A DNA stretch of 64,000 bases from Physcomitrium patens (Eukaryota; Streptophyta; Bryopsida; Funariales; Funariaceae): contig NC_037269.1 of the NCBI RefSeq assembly GCF_000002425.4, forward strand, positions 8,639,444 to 8,703,443. Reading direction: 5' to 3'. The translations under genes were made by a program, and so were the position numbers. Shown piece after piece: positions 44,363-56,784 of this stretch. Within the stretch, counting starts at the first letter, position 1; each line of letters starts with the position of its first letter. The notes under the pieces are model-generated. The model did not search any database and was not told where the DNA came from. It saw only the letters and a list, made by a program, of their open reading frames with translations.

Positions 44363-45715
44363 TGTAAATGCTTATAGTATGTAAAAATTAGTTAGAACAC
44401 ATTAAATGCTAATAAATCTAAAAGTATGTTAGAGTGGATAATAGATTAAATTAAAAAGAGTTGGTATGAAAAAACTTTATTTTGTTTTCCTTACTTAGTT
44501 TGATTATAGTATATAAAAGTTATAGAACCTTAATGTTAAGTATGAAGTCTTGAGAAGAGATAGGGGCCTAAAAATGAAGATTTAAACTAATAGGAGGTTA
44601 ATTGGGAGGGATGAAACCAAGGCATGGTTGGATGAAGATAGAAATAAGGATCTTCATCTCCATTGGTCGAAATCCATGCCCAATGGGCTTTCAGAAGGCT
44701 ACCTGCGACCTTGATAAGGGTTTCGGCGACTTCAAAGTGGCCATTAGGAAATCAGAGGCAAGAATTGTAAAGCTTAGGGTTTTGGCTACAATTTTTGTAC
44801 AAATTTTATAGGGTTTGGAGTTAGGGTGAATAAGTTATAGCCGTTTGAAGTTAAGGTGTCAATTTGAGATCTACTGTTACTCTTTTGAGTTTAAGAGGAG
44901 TCTTACGGATGCCTTTGGAGATCGGAAGGTGCGACTAAAAGGGAAACTTTAAGAAATACATCTTTTGCAAAGGAAATTTTGCATTTGGAGTTTATGTGAA
45001 GGAGTTATAGGGAGTTAAAGACAGAGCATTCAAATCAAAGGCAGTAAGTGGGCGATTTTGTTCAAAGTAGTGTTAGGAGCCATAACTTGAGTTTTCGAAT
45101 GAAATTTTAGCTCAAACTTTGGGAGAATGTAAAAATTTGTGAAAAAAAGCTATCTATACAAGTTTCTTGGCATTTGGACTTATGGTTTGTGAGATATGAA
45201 GAAAATTGTGCACCAATATATAAAGATTAGGGTTTGAAGCGACTGTGAGGGTTTTAAAGATATCTCAAGATCTGCGACGAATTTGTAGTTAAAATTTGTT
45301 GTACAAATTAATAACAACATATCAATACTTCATGTAAATTTTGATCTTGTTTGGACGGTTGGATCAAGAGTTATAAGGTGTTGAGGTTTGCAAGAATTTC
45401 CACACAAGGATATACAAGATTTTAGAGTACTTCTACCATATTTTGGGTGTTGTTGGTTATTTAAGACTTAAGTATTTGGTGTAATTGTCCCAAAAGGAGA
45501 AATAATATATATAAAATTAGGGTTACTTTATTTTAAGCTTGATTGAGCAATTAGTAACAACCAGAAGGCCAATGCATTCTTGAGGCAAAACCTCTCTACC
45601 CCGAAAACGGCACTACTTACTCTCCTGCGATTGGTTCATCCATGTCTTGAATTGGATTCTTGTCTTTTTGTTGGCCTCTGATAAGCACTGCGTTTACTAT
45701 CTTGACACGATATAC
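44363..45715 (+). repeat. D2, copy of LTR-like repeat D inserted in B2 gag
   Basis: About 1.35 kb without a long frame, interrupting the B2 gag between sequence matching B1 near 14090 on one side and B1 near 14130 on the other. It starts TGTAAATG. It shares long similarity with D1 and D3, including an inverted CCAATGG pair (44660-44666 and 44680-44686). It is probably a solo LTR, but I could not settle a target duplication, so both ends are approximate. Confidence 0.65.
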
Positions 45716-45916
45716 TAGTGAGTCTCATTGAACAGGGCCTTTGTCCTCCGCCGGTTGGCTTGTTTACATTTATTGGTCCCGGTTATTATAATTAAAGCGT
45801 GCATTGCACTGCTGATATGTATGACCAGACTGCTGACAATTTCCACATATTCGAGCATAGTCATCAGTGGCCCTTGGATTAGGACATTCACTGGCATAAT
45901 GTCTGATTTGTCTGCA
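45716..45916 (-). pseudogene. B2 gag, zinc-knuckle segment between D2 and C2
   Basis: The minus strand matches B1 near 14130-14230 (HYQCN-like and CxNCxQ words, ARICGNCQQSGHTYQQ-like region). It ends at CTGCA (45912-45916), the target duplication of C2. Confidence 0.75.
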
Positions 45917-46400
45917 TGTCACGGACACAAAATACAGACTTGAAATCTAACAAGAAGTTCAAGAAGAAGTGGCAGAACTAGATTCAACAGATGAGTACAA
46001 GAACAACACCAGAAAGGTGAGCTAGAACTCCAAGAGATGTGTTGTCGAGACTAAAGAACTCTTCAGCCTCGATCCCTATATATATTCCTACTTAGAGAGC
46101 TTCTCGAGCTACTTCTATTAACTAGGAAGCTTCTAGAAAGTTCCAGAGGCTTCCTTTCTAGAAGGTTCTAGAAACTTCTCGAGCTACTTTTATTAACTAA
46201 GAAGTTCCAGAGGATTCCTTTCTAGAAGCTTCTAGAAACTTCTCTTCTAGAAGGTTCCAGAGACTTCCTTTCTAGAAGCTTCTAGAAACTTCTCTCTAAA
46301 AGGTTCCAGGGGCTTCTCTTCTAGAAGGTTCCAGAGGCTTGTTTTCTAGAAGGTTCTAGAAACTTCTCTCTAGAAAGTTCTCAGGAATATGTCCCTAACA
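45917..46400 (-). repeat. 3' LTR of C2, heat-shock-element-rich
   Basis: 484 bp; same architecture as the C1 LTR. It shares with the 3' LTR of C1 several variants (for example TTCCAGGGGC and TTCTCAGG) that both 5' LTRs lack. Confidence 0.95.
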
Positions 46401-46474
46401 TCACCCCCTCCTTTAGCTTCGAGGTCTCTGAGAAGCAATGTTATTGATCAGTACCAACGCAAGAAAATGAAGAT

Positions 46475-46801
46475 CTATCGCATAACTTCTGCTATGGACT
46501 CCAACTGTTGTTCGCGAGGCAAGTGGTTCATCGACCCTTGAAGCCAACGGTAGTGGCCCACGCCTTCGACTTCTGACCAAGCATGAACTTCCGTGTCCTC
46601 ATTGTGAAATTTTCCTGCAAACACGCCTTCTGGTTGACCATCGTAAGCAGGCTCGATCTCAAATACGATCACCAGTGATCGGTTACTCGGTATCCTCCGT
46701 CGTCGTCGTGGTACATGTAGTTCTTCATCTCGGGGTCGCCTTCGTGAGCTACTCGGTTGCGATACTTTGACTGGCATAGTATCTATCTCTTGGCTATCCA
46801 T
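46475..46801 (-). CDS. ORF3 of C2, small arginine-rich protein of unknown function
   Basis: A 108-residue open frame, differing from ORF3 of C1 at two residues in the C-terminal block. The position after the chromodomain and before the polypurine tract is the same. Features: SSSRRRPRDE, an arginine run, then GVGHYRWL and REQQLE. The residue after GHY is R here, as in family A. It remains open although pol of the same element is broken, but this may reflect only its short length. Function unknown. Confidence 0.8.
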   Translation of the reverse strand: MDSQEIDTMPVKVSQPSSSRRRPRDEELHVPRRRRRIPSNRSLVIVFEIEPAYDGQPEGVFAGKFHNEDTEVHAWSEVEGVGHYRWLQGSMNHLPREQQLESIAEVMR

Positions 46802-46934
46802 ATCAAAAGACCAAACTACGATCTATCTTGGAGAAAATAACTACATCAACTATGAATTTTGCTGGTGCTCTCCCCTTTTCTTATATTGTTGAGAGAACAA
46901 GCTTCAGAAAGAAGCTATCATCGAATTGATTTAG

Positions 46935-49715
46935 GTTTATCGGGATGTCGTTGATGAAACTCCTGTATCTTTTGTGGAGCATTCGCAAGATTTTCAGCTG
47001 GCTCCCACGTTCGCTCATTAATGTCATAGCCACACCAATGAACAAGATATTCTAACTTTCTCCACCTTCGCCGTGAATCCAATACCTTTTAAACCTCATA
47101 TTCTTCATGGTTCTCGATTTCAATACTAGGTGGTGGACATTGCACTCTTCCAGGAAAAGATGACTCTCGATAAGGTTCCAACAGAGAAACATGAAAGACT
47201 GGATGTACTTTCATAGAGGCCGGTAACTCCAGCCAATATGCCACTGGATTAATTTGCTTCTGGATGATAAATGGTCCCAATCTTCGATAGTCCAACTTAT
47301 CACATGGTCGCTTGGTCTTGATATTTCATCAAAGAAGCCAAGCTTTGTCTCCAACTTTGAAAGTAGATCTTGAACAGATGTCACAAGGGAGGACAAAATC
47401 TTTCACATCCTTCCACATTTGGGGCCACCAAAAATCTTCGGAAATAAGCTCTAAGGTCTTATTGAATCCAAAATGTCCCGCAGCTGGAAAATCATGGCAA
47501 GATTGAAGAACTCGGAGTCGTGCTAGTCCTTTTGGAATATACAATCGCTCTTCAAAGTATAAAAGATCTCCCTCCACCTTGAACTTGTCGTCATTGGTAC
47601 GTTGCTTGATATCAATGGCTATTGAATCTTTAATAGTCATAGCACGTACCTGGTTTAGGAAGTCAGCATCAAATGATACAATAGTAGCACAAAGTTGAAA
47701 TTTCTCTGACTTCAATAATGTTGTACATTGTTGATCAAATACTGCTTCTCCAACCTTTGGTGCAAGATACGATCTCCTTGATAAAGCATCGGATAGTCCT
47801 TGCTGTCTTCCAAGTCAATAAGTGATAACAAAATTGAATCTAGATAGTGACATATTCCACTGAGCTTGACGCGGATTTAAAACTCGAGCCGTCATGAAAT
47901 ACTCCAAATTCTTGTGATCCATATATACGGTTATTGGATGTGAAGCTCCTTCAAGAAAGTGATGCCATTCTTCGAAAGAATCCACTATAGTAAGAAGTTC
48001 CTTATCGTGGATCTCATAATTGATTTCAGCAGCAGAGAACTTCCGAGAATAGAATGCAACTCGATGGAGCTTCTTATCTTCACTCATTTGTGAAAGCACA
48101 GCTCCCAAAGCAAAATCTAAAGCATCAGTTTCTAAATATAAGGCCTTTGTAAAGTCTGGATGTACCAAAATTGAAGCTGTAGTAAATGCTGTCTTCAAAT
48201 CTTGAAACGCCTTCTTCGCCAAAGGTCTCCATTCCAACTTATCCTTGCATGTTAATCGAGTGAGAGGAGCAGCAACTTGAGAATAATTCTTGATGAAGAT
48301 CCGATAAAAGTTAGCAAAACCAAGAAAGCATTGTACGTCTCTAACCGTCTTCGGAACCTCCCAAGACATGATTGCTTCTACTTTCTTGGGGTCCATCTTC
48401 AAACCTTCTGTAGTCGCAATGAACTCCAAAAATTCCATCTCCGTCTAGTGAAATAAACACTTTTCTAATTTGGCATATAGTCCTCGCTTGCATAGTTTCT
48501 CCAAGACCAAACAAACATGCTCCTCATGCTCTTCCTCATTTTTAGAGTATATTAGAATATCGTCTAAGTAGATGACAACAAAATCATCAAGGTGTTCTCG
48601 AAAGATGTCATTCATCATATGTTGAAAAACCGCTGGAGCATTGGTAAGACCAAAAGGCATGACATTATATTCGAAATGACCATACCTTGTACGGAATGCT
48701 GTCTTCCACTCATCTCCTTCCTTGATTCGTATGAGATTATAAGCTCCCTTTAGATCAATTTTTGTAAAGATCTTCGCACGTCCAAGTTGTTCTAAGAGAC
48801 AAGAAATCAAGGGTAATGGGTAACAATTTTTCTTTGTTACCTTATTGAGGCCTCGATAGTCCACACACATCCGTAATGATCCATCTTTCTTCTTCACAAA
48901 TAAGATGGATACTCCAGCTGATGATTTTGAATGACGAATGAAGTTCTTGGCTAGATTCTCGTCAATGTACTTTTGTAACTCTGTCAACTCCATTTGCGAT
49001 AGATTGTAGATTGGGCGAAAAGGTGGTTGTGCTCCTTCTTGCAAGTCTATGGCACAATCATATGGTCGGTGTTCCGGTAGTATGTCGGCGTTCTTCTTTT
49101 GAAATACGTCTTCAAAATCTTTATATTGCTCCTGTATACTTGCTGTTGAGATCTTCTCCTCGGTAGTTGGAGCCGCATAAATGACAAATGGAGTGCCTTC
49201 CTTAGATGATCTTATAAACGCTCTTGCTCCAATGAATAAGGATTTTTTTTTTCGAGGTTTTTTACTAGGTTTTTTCTTGGGTGGTTTGGTGGGAAAAGTC
49301 ATCTTCCGCAACCTCCAATCTATCAATGGATTATATTTTTCCAACCAAGAAAGACCAAGAATAATAGGATTTGATGGGGTTCTAATAATATTAAAAATAA
49401 TATGACTACTATGGTCTTTAAACGTTACTTCTATAGGTTTTGATTCATGGGTGATGCTACCAGACAATAAAGGTCGCCCATCTATGACCTCAACATGAAC
49501 AGGTTTTGATTTTTGTACTAAAGGGATCTTATGACGTTTTGCAAATTCTTCGTCTAAAAAACAAGCAGATGCTCTTGAGTCTAGTAGTGCTAAGGTTCTC
49601 TGTTTTTGAGGGTCGATAAACAGAGGAATTGTAAAACAAAGTGCAGGTTGGGCAGAAAGAAAGGAACCTGATTGTTGTTGGGATACTTCATTGTCCAACC
49701 GCACGGTTCCTACTA
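46935..49715 (-). pseudogene. pol of C2
   Basis: Same domain order as C1: protease near 49680-49350, RT near 49060-48460 ([31 protein letters not shown]), RNase H near 48200-47870, integrase remains near 47500-47380 and chromodomain near 47100-46940. Broken. Confidence 0.85.
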
Positions 49716-49739
49716 TGGCTGGGCATCCTCGTTTTCCTG

Positions 49740-50735
49740 AACAAATACTCCCCTAGTCTTAACTATGCCTTGATTTTACTTTTTGGGGCAGTTTCCGACT
49801 CTGTGGCCTTCTCCACCGCAATACAAGCATAAATTTTCTTCCATACGTCACTTTTTTTCTTCTATAGTAAGAGATTTGATACGTACCGCATCAATTTGCA
49901 TGTCTTCCACCTTTGAATGCGTATTCACACTGCTTGCCGACATAGTTGGAGCATGGCGAATTATATGTTGTCTTGAGCGTTGGTCTTGGCGAGGTTGGAA
50001 TAGGTGATTATCGCACTTCACAGCTTGGCTAATGGCTTCATTGAGCGTTCGTGGATCAGGAAGAGTTAATAGCAAATCCTTCACATCATCGCTTAAACCC
50101 CAATAGAATTGACTCATCAACGCTTCTTCATCCCAATTGATGTCGCATACTAATTGCCTGAAATTCGAAGCATAGATTGATGTAGAACGCATCCCTTGTC
50201 GTAGCGACCGGATCTTTGTTGTAGCCCATCAAACCTTATCGTGTTCACCAAATGCTTCCGCAAATGCTTCCAAAAAGGTTTCGAAGTTGTTTAATATGGA
50301 TGATCGTTTCTCAAACAAAGGAGCAAACCATGATAGAGCTTGTCCCGTAAGTAAGGTTCTAACAAGCCCAACACATGACTCCTCCGTTGGATATCGTTCG
50401 GGCTGTAAAACTGTTATCAACCTGATTTGATTGACGAATCCTTGAAACTTAGAACGTATTCCATCAAACTTATCTGGAAGGCTAACTTGAGGCTCTTTAT
50501 GTTGTAGAACTAGTGGTTCTTGTCGAACCTGAGGTAAAGTTGTTTCTCCAAGTGCCGAAATTTGAGGCTGGTGTAGTTTAGATTGTGCTATCCCAGATAC
50601 TCCATCATTATGAAGCCTTGCCACCACTCCTTCAATCTCTGCAGTTCTTTGTGATAACGTAGTGAGGGCATTCATAATAGCATCTAATTTAGACTCCGAA
50701 CTTTCTGTCATACTAATGTCTTGACCTCCGGCCAT
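49740..50735 (-). pseudogene. gag of C2
   Basis: It starts MAGGQDISM at 50735. N-terminal helical segment, Ty3-type capsid region and a C-terminal zinc-knuckle region near 49840-49780, as in C1. Closely similar to C1 and C3 gag. Broken at least once. Confidence 0.85.
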
Positions 50736-51015
50736 TCTAAAAGAAGGAAAAAAATGACCCTATAAGAGGCAATATTGGTTTATAGGAGGGTAATCCACAA
50801 CCTATAAAATGACTTAAGAATTTCAAGAAGAGGGGTAATCCACTCTCTCCAAGAAGAATAAGACTTCAATATTGTAACAGAAGAAGTATCAGTTTAGAGG
50901 AGGGTAATCCGCAACCTCTAAAAAATGCTAGTATACCTTCAAGTAGAGGGGTAATCCACACTCTACTAAGAAAGAACTAGCTCTGATATCTCAAGTTAGT
51001 GTAGTCTCGACAAAC
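50736..51015 (-). promoter_or_regulatory. 5' leader of C2 with four GGATTACC-loop hairpins and self-primer site
   Basis: Same four hairpin units as C1 between about 50778 and 50968. The primer-binding 11-mer TTGTCGAGACT (minus strand, 51013-51003) lies 2 nt from the LTR and is the exact complement of the predicted RNA start in the 5' LTR (51141-51151). Confidence 0.75.
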
Positions 51016-51499
51016 TGTCACGGATACAAAATACAGACTTGAAATCTAACAAAAAGTTCAAGAAGAAGTGGCAGAACTAGATTAAACAGATGAGTACAAG
51101 AACAACACCAAAAAGGTGAGCTAGAACTCCAAGAGATGTGTTGTCGAGACTGAAGAATTCTTCAGCCTCGATCCCTATATATACTCCTACTTAGGAAGCT
51201 TCTCGAGCTACTTCTATTAACTAGGAAGCTTCTAGAAGGTTCTAGAGGCTTCTTTTCTAGAAGGTTCTAGAAACTTCTCGAGCTACTTCTATTAACTAGG
51301 AAGTTCGAGGGGATTCCTTTCTAGAAGCTTCTAGAAACTTCTCTTATAGAAGGTTCCAGAGACTTCCTTTCTAGAAGCTTCTAGAAACTTCTCTCTAAAA
51401 GGTTCCTGAGGCTTCTCTTCTAGAAGGTTCCAGAGGCTTGTTTTCTAGAAGGTTCTAGAAACTTCTCTCTAGAAAGTTCTAAAGAATATGTCCCTAACA
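51016..51499 (-). repeat. 5' LTR of C2, heat-shock-element-rich
   Basis: 484 bp, flanked by CTGCA. It shares with the 5' LTR of C1 variants (TTCCTGAGGC, TTCTAA) not seen in the two 3' LTRs. Confidence 0.95.
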
Positions 51500-51504
51500 C
51501 TGCA

Positions 51505-53500
51505 AAGATAGCAACAAAGTGGTTTCCTGCCACTTCTTTCAGGGATAATGGGTGTCTCTACTGGTATATAACGACTAGGTTTGTTCCATGTCGGATGAGT
51601 AAAGGATCCTGGTTGATCCATTGTTACTGTAGAGTCTGGCATTGGCTTCATCATGGGTCGATATTGATGGTATCTTGGTTGGTTCATTGCCAATCCATGA
51701 GTATTGGATACACCTTCTTGGTGAAATTCAGCATTGAGAAAATTAGAATAATTCTTGTTTTGTTTATTTACTCGATTTCCATTCCAGCCAAACCTATTAT
51801 TCGTCTATATTTGATTGACATCCCACGAAGTTGGTTGAATCATTATCTAGTTACTGAGTTATTGTTGCTTCCGTAAATTCCAATAGTTGGTGGTAATATG
51901 CTTGCCTCTGCAAAAGGTACATTGTATAGTCATTTGGGGTGGTGAAGGACATTCTGTTACTAAATGACCTTGCTCCTTACAATTGCTGCAACAAACATTG
52001 GGATACATATTGGTTGGTTTATACCTTTTTTCTTTATCTTTGGCCAGATTCACAATCAATTCATCCATTTGTTTTTTGTCAATGTTAACAACAATGACTC
52101 ATTGGGATCCCTTGATATTAATGCATTTGGCAATTCTTTTGTAGGTATTGGTTTCTGATTCATGGAATAAGGCACATATGGATGTGATGATGATGGTGGT
52201 ACAACTTGCAATGGAACGGCATCCACTATTCCCTATGGAATTGTACCATAATCATTCCTTCCCAGATAACTTCCCGATGCGTCATTCCTATTTGTCATTT
52301 GATAAGCTCTTTGAGATAGAATCATCGTGGATCCAACCGTTAAGTTCTGGTCATAGTGACATTCCTTCTATACTTTTGCTCGCTCAAGAGATGATGCAAT
52401 GGTGGCTGATTGGGCCTCCTTTACAAATATTTTTAATTCTGGTGGGTGTAGTCCATTAACCAATATGGACAACACAAATGATTTTGGCATTTGGTTATTT
52501 GGCCATTTTCAAAGTATATCCGCTACACGACCATAATATAATTGTACCGCTTCAACTGGTACCATTCTGCTGTTCATTAGTTTTTCTCTAAGTCGTTCTT
52601 CAAAACCAATTGGTCAAAAATGGGTTAAAAATGCATTTTTCAATGCCTCCCAATTGATAAATTGTCCCACAGGTTGGTAATTATACTACTCAAACACTGT
52701 GTCTTTCAATGTTGCTGGTAGCCATCTCAGCCAAATGTCTTCTATTTTTCCATTATTGACTACACACATCGTCAAGAATTGAGACAAATGTTGATCTGGA
52801 TCCGTACTTGGCAAACTCCAAAAAGTAGGTAATGGTGCGATGCTAGTCATTCGATCGCACACTGCATCCATTTGAACTGCAATCGAAACTGCTAGACTTC
52901 CGGACGTCATTAAAGATGTCGGTGTTCTACTCAATTTCTTATTAAAATAAAAATTATCTCTTGTAAAAATCTTTTTCAGACTTCTAAGCCTTCCCAATTG
53001 ACTATTATTATCCCAAAATAATTTTACTGGTTGAATATGAGGTGAAAACGACAGGTTTTGATATACTCTAAATTGGTCTTTATTGGCAAGTGATTTATGC
53101 CGATCTTCAAAACTAGTCTTGTTAGGATTGGACGTATTTTCAATTGAGAAGATACCCAGTGAGGTACCTAATTCCTCTGTGCCTTCCTCGTTTTCCGTTA
53201 ACGGCTTTGAGAGGTTTGCTGGACTATTAGCAGCGCTCTCCGTGAGTGCTCTTGGCAATTTCTTTAACGGCATATACTTCTGAAATATTAGAGCTCGATC
53301 ATCTTCTGGATACGATTGAATATGCCGACAGGCATGCAACCACGGCTTAATCTAACTTTATTGATGTTTTTTTTTTAATTTGTGATCTCGCTCATTAAGC
53401 AACAAATTTCTTGCTTGCGATCTCTCTGTTCTTTCCTTTGATTGCTTTATTCTCTTTGCTGTTAAATTCTCATTCTTAATAATCATACTCTTTCTTCAAA
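51505..53500 (-). pseudogene. gag of B2, 5' part
   Basis: It matches the B1 gag from 14240 to 16026. Words include CxxCKEQGHLVTECP and CTFCRGKHITTN (zinc knuckles near 51990-51890), YYGxVADxL-like and PNNQMPKSF words (52560-52470), DQHLSQFLTMCVVNNGKIED (52800-52730) and the HACRHIQSYPEDD start (53339). The product would be the RNA-binding capsid protein of the element. Several breaks. Confidence 0.85.
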
Positions 53501-53575
53501 CACTACTAAAATCGTCTTCTATTGCCAATTTTCTCACACGTTTGGTAATTAATTCCTAACACTCAAAGCTATTAT

Positions 53576-53596
53576 CACTCCCTGGCAGTGGCGCCA
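53576..53596 (-). promoter_or_regulatory. tRNA-Asp primer-binding site of B2
   Basis: In the sense direction TGGCGCCACTGCCAGGGAG follows the 5' LTR by 3 nt. It matches the complement of the plant tRNA-Asp 3' end, including the first seven bases TGGCGCC. Confidence 0.82.
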
Positions 53597-53599
53597 AAA

Positions 53600-54364
53600 T
53601 GTGATTGCTCGTTTTACTTATTCTGGAAGAAACCTCCCAGTATAAATCCGTATAGGGGGATTCGAATACGGAGAATGACTAGTTGCTTAAGCGTTCACGT
53701 TAGGGTCACACAATCAATTACCTCCTGAATGTATCGTCTCTATTTCCAATATCTGAACACATAAAGAAACTATAATCTCCTCCTTCACCTTATCGGTCTC
53801 TTCCTTACAGCAATTCAGTCATACCAATAACTATTATTTCCACCAATATATTCACCCTCATAATCTCCAACTGTAATACTGTGCCCTCACAGCTTTTAGC
53901 ACACAATTACCCTCGTTCCAATTACTGGAATTCTTCATACAGAACTGCCATTCACATTACAGTGTTTTACACAAATACAAACTCATTCTCTCTGCTAAAC
54001 TACAATCAGATTTCAGCATTCAATCTTTCTTCTTATCAAATAATATCAATCACATTTCCATTCCATAATTCACTTCACAATATTCAGAAACTTTTAATCT
54101 TCTTATTCAAAGAAAATAACAAATAAAAGAAAAGAAGTAGCACCAAGCTTACCCCGGCTCACAACTTTCACAATCTGCCTTTTCTTCTCCTCTCCCATCC
54201 TCCTTATACTACCCTGAGATACCAACTCCTATACTACAGATGATAACTACTTTTCCTAACTATTCATCTATTCTACCTACTGAACCACCTTTTCAGCAAT
54301 TATCTATCCCTGTTTATACTATACACTAGGTATCTACATTCTGAAAATAACTACTTATTTTATA
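53600..54364 (-). repeat. 5' LTR of B2
   Basis: 765 bp, aligned end to end with 37516-38281, flanked by GTTCT (54365-54369). Confidence 0.94.
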
Positions 54365-55249
54365 GTTCTATTATTTGAAAAGAATTCTCCTATATTACAT
54401 AATTTTAAAGCATTTTTGGCAGCATTTGTCGAACCATTTGGTGAACATGATAAGCTTCATTCTTCAACAACTAAAATTCAAAGCCTTCAATAAGAAACTT
54501 GCTTTGCATCAACGTATGCCTCAAATTTTTGACAATTAGCATGTGATATAAATTGAGAAGAAGATGCATTGATGAGTCAATTTCATTGGAGATTAAGAGA
54601 TAATGTGAAGGACTTATTGTTATCTATGTGAGATCCTCTAACACTCAATGAAGCCATTAGTCAAGCTATGAAGTGTAATAACCATTTATTTCAACAACTA
54701 TAAGATAAACATTCTTCAATTACATTACATGTATACACCAATTATTCTTCAGCTTCTTTATCATCCAATTTTAATGATCAGTTGAAAGCAAAAGATATGC
54801 AAATTGATGCAATTCACTTCAAACCTCTTTTTGAATAATAAAAAAGCATTCAAGGGAACTTAGCCTATGCTTATATTGAAAAAAATATGGCCATAAGGTT
54901 AATAATTGTTTAGCTTTCAACTTTAAAAGAGTATATTGAAGAAAATTTGGCTAAGAATTTTATTCAATATTCCAAGTTACCAGCTGGTGCTCCAATATTA
55001 TTTATAAAAAAGAAAGATGGATGCTTATAAATGTGTGTTAATTATTGTGGTCTTAATAAAATCACAATAAAGAATTGATATCCATTGCTGTGGATAACTA
55101 GACTTCTTGATCAACTTAGCCAAGCAAAGATCTTTACAAAGATTGATCTGCGAGGTATATATAATTTGGTATGTATTAAAGAGAGATAAATGGAAGATAG
55201 AATTTCACACTAGGTATGGATATTTTGAATACAACATTGTCATAATACG

Positions 55250-56784
55250 TGAAGTCTTGCTTGAAAATACTCCGATTACCTGACTGTAGAAGGTAGAATA
55301 GAAATTGTAACAAAAAAATCCTAATTCTAAAAGAATATTAACTAAACTTTAATTAGACCATAATAATGCTAAACAAGCTTTAATCCAATTAAAAGAAACC
55401 TCAAAGGAATTACAAAGAAAAAATAAGAAATATTAAAGAAATATTAGAATGAACACAAATATATCTCAAATACATCTCAATTCAATCTTAATTTAATCCT
55501 AGTTAAAATCCTATTGGACTTCATTCAAACTTTAGGCTAAAAATTAAATAAATTTTTAAATCCTAAATAAACTCTAATAAAATCTTAAATCCTAAATCAA
55601 ATCCTAATCAAACCTTAAACCCTAAACCAAATCCTAATCAAATCCTAAATCTTAAACCAAATCCTAATTCTAAATCAAATCCTAACCAAACCCTCATACT
55701 AAATCAAATCCTAATCAAATCTTAAATCCTAAACCAAATCTTAACCAAACTCTAGTAATTTCTACAACAGATTTAAACATCAATAACTAATGAATGAATC
55801 ATTGATTTTAACTCAAATTTTACACATTCTTAAAAACTAAGTTAAAAACAAGCATAAAAAATTTGAAAATGATTGGAATTACCAAATAGATGATAACCAC
55901 TAAAACTTGCTTGGGTATTGGTCGGCCTCCTTCTCCAACCTTGATGTCAATCTCCTAGAACCAATATCTCTCTTTTTGACTATTTGATTGATCTTAAAAT
56001 TCTTATACACATAAAAAAAAAATCTTATATCTTTTCACACAAATTTCACTCCAATCTAACTAATAGATTGTAAGAAATCTTAAAAACCCTCACTAGACCT
56101 AAAATTCTACTTTTTGAGACCTTGATCCACTTAAACCTCAATAATCCTCAATTCAACTATTAGATCAAGCTAAGTTTCACAACACATATTAAGCACAACT
56201 TTGACCATTAGCTTACAAAATTTCATCTATAGAACTATTACAAAACTCTTGAAATCACTAGACATGTTGATCCTATTTTATTTCACAAAATTCAAGTCAT
56301 CCAAAAATAATCTTGACTTTGTAAAGCTCTTACAAAGTCATAAAAACTCCAAATCGTCCAAATCTAATGCTCATAGAAACCTTATTCAGTTTGCTATCAA
56401 ATTCCATTCTCCAATCTGCAAAAGAACCTCCGAGTTGCCGTAGGTACTCGGTTTTGTGCCTCAGGGTCTGATTTTGATCTAGGTTGATAATCGGCTCTCC
56501 CCGGATATCAATATCTAGTTTTTTTAGGTTATTTTTGCTGGAATTTACTCTTAACTTCTTTTTAAAGATGTCTATATCATTTATTTTTTTAATCTATGTT
56601 ATTTTTTATTTTTATTTTTGGCTCTACAAAGTAAGTAGAAGCTATTTTTTCTAAAAGAACAGCATTACTACTAAAAGTTTTACTACCTTCCTATCTTTTA
56701 TCCATATTTTTTACTTTATCTTTTAACTTGGCTCTTCTATAATAAGATCCATATTATTATCTTTCACCATATGATCGTGTTACA
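55250..56784. repeat. E, solo LTR-like insertion in C0 RT
   Basis: A 1535 bp non-coding insert begins TGAAG and ends GTTACA, flanked by the 5 bp direct repeat ATACG (55245-55249 and 56785-56789). RT sequence of C0 continues on both sides. No frame, primer site or inner LTR boundary is visible, so a solo LTR is the simplest reading. It contains a run of degenerate AAATCCTAA-type repeats (55590-55760). Confidence 0.72.
55590..55760. repeat. Degenerate CCTAAA-like tandem run inside E
   Basis: Words such as AAATCCTAATC and AAACCCTAAACC recur at about 10-13 bp. They recall the plant telomere repeat CCCTAAA but are too irregular to be called telomeric. Confidence 0.55.

Larger units (their letters stand above)
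45917..51499 (-). mobile_element. C2, family C chromovirus inserted in B2 gag
   Basis: 5583 bp with two 484 bp LTRs (45917-46400 and 51016-51499) and target duplication CTGCA (45912-45916 and 51500-51504). The layout is that of C1, and it is about 0.7 kb shorter. Internally it is very similar to C1 and shares several of its breaks, although the target duplications differ. LTR differences number about 22 (hand count). Broken, with roughly five or more breaks. Confidence 0.95.
37516..54364 (-). mobile_element. B2, family B OTA-type element
   Basis: LTRs of about 766 bp (37516-38281 and 53600-54364), target duplication GTTCT (37511-37515 and 54365-54369), a tRNA-Asp-like primer-binding site and a polypurine tract. 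It is about 9.9 kb without the D2 and C2 insertions. Roughly 60 LTR differences (about 8 percent, hand count) make it older than B1 and than C2 inside it. The coding region carries more than ten breaks. It sits in the gag of C0. Confidence 0.94.

Noticed and set aside
55590-55760. Interstitial telomere
   Set aside because: The repeats are too irregular and are confined to the solo LTR E.
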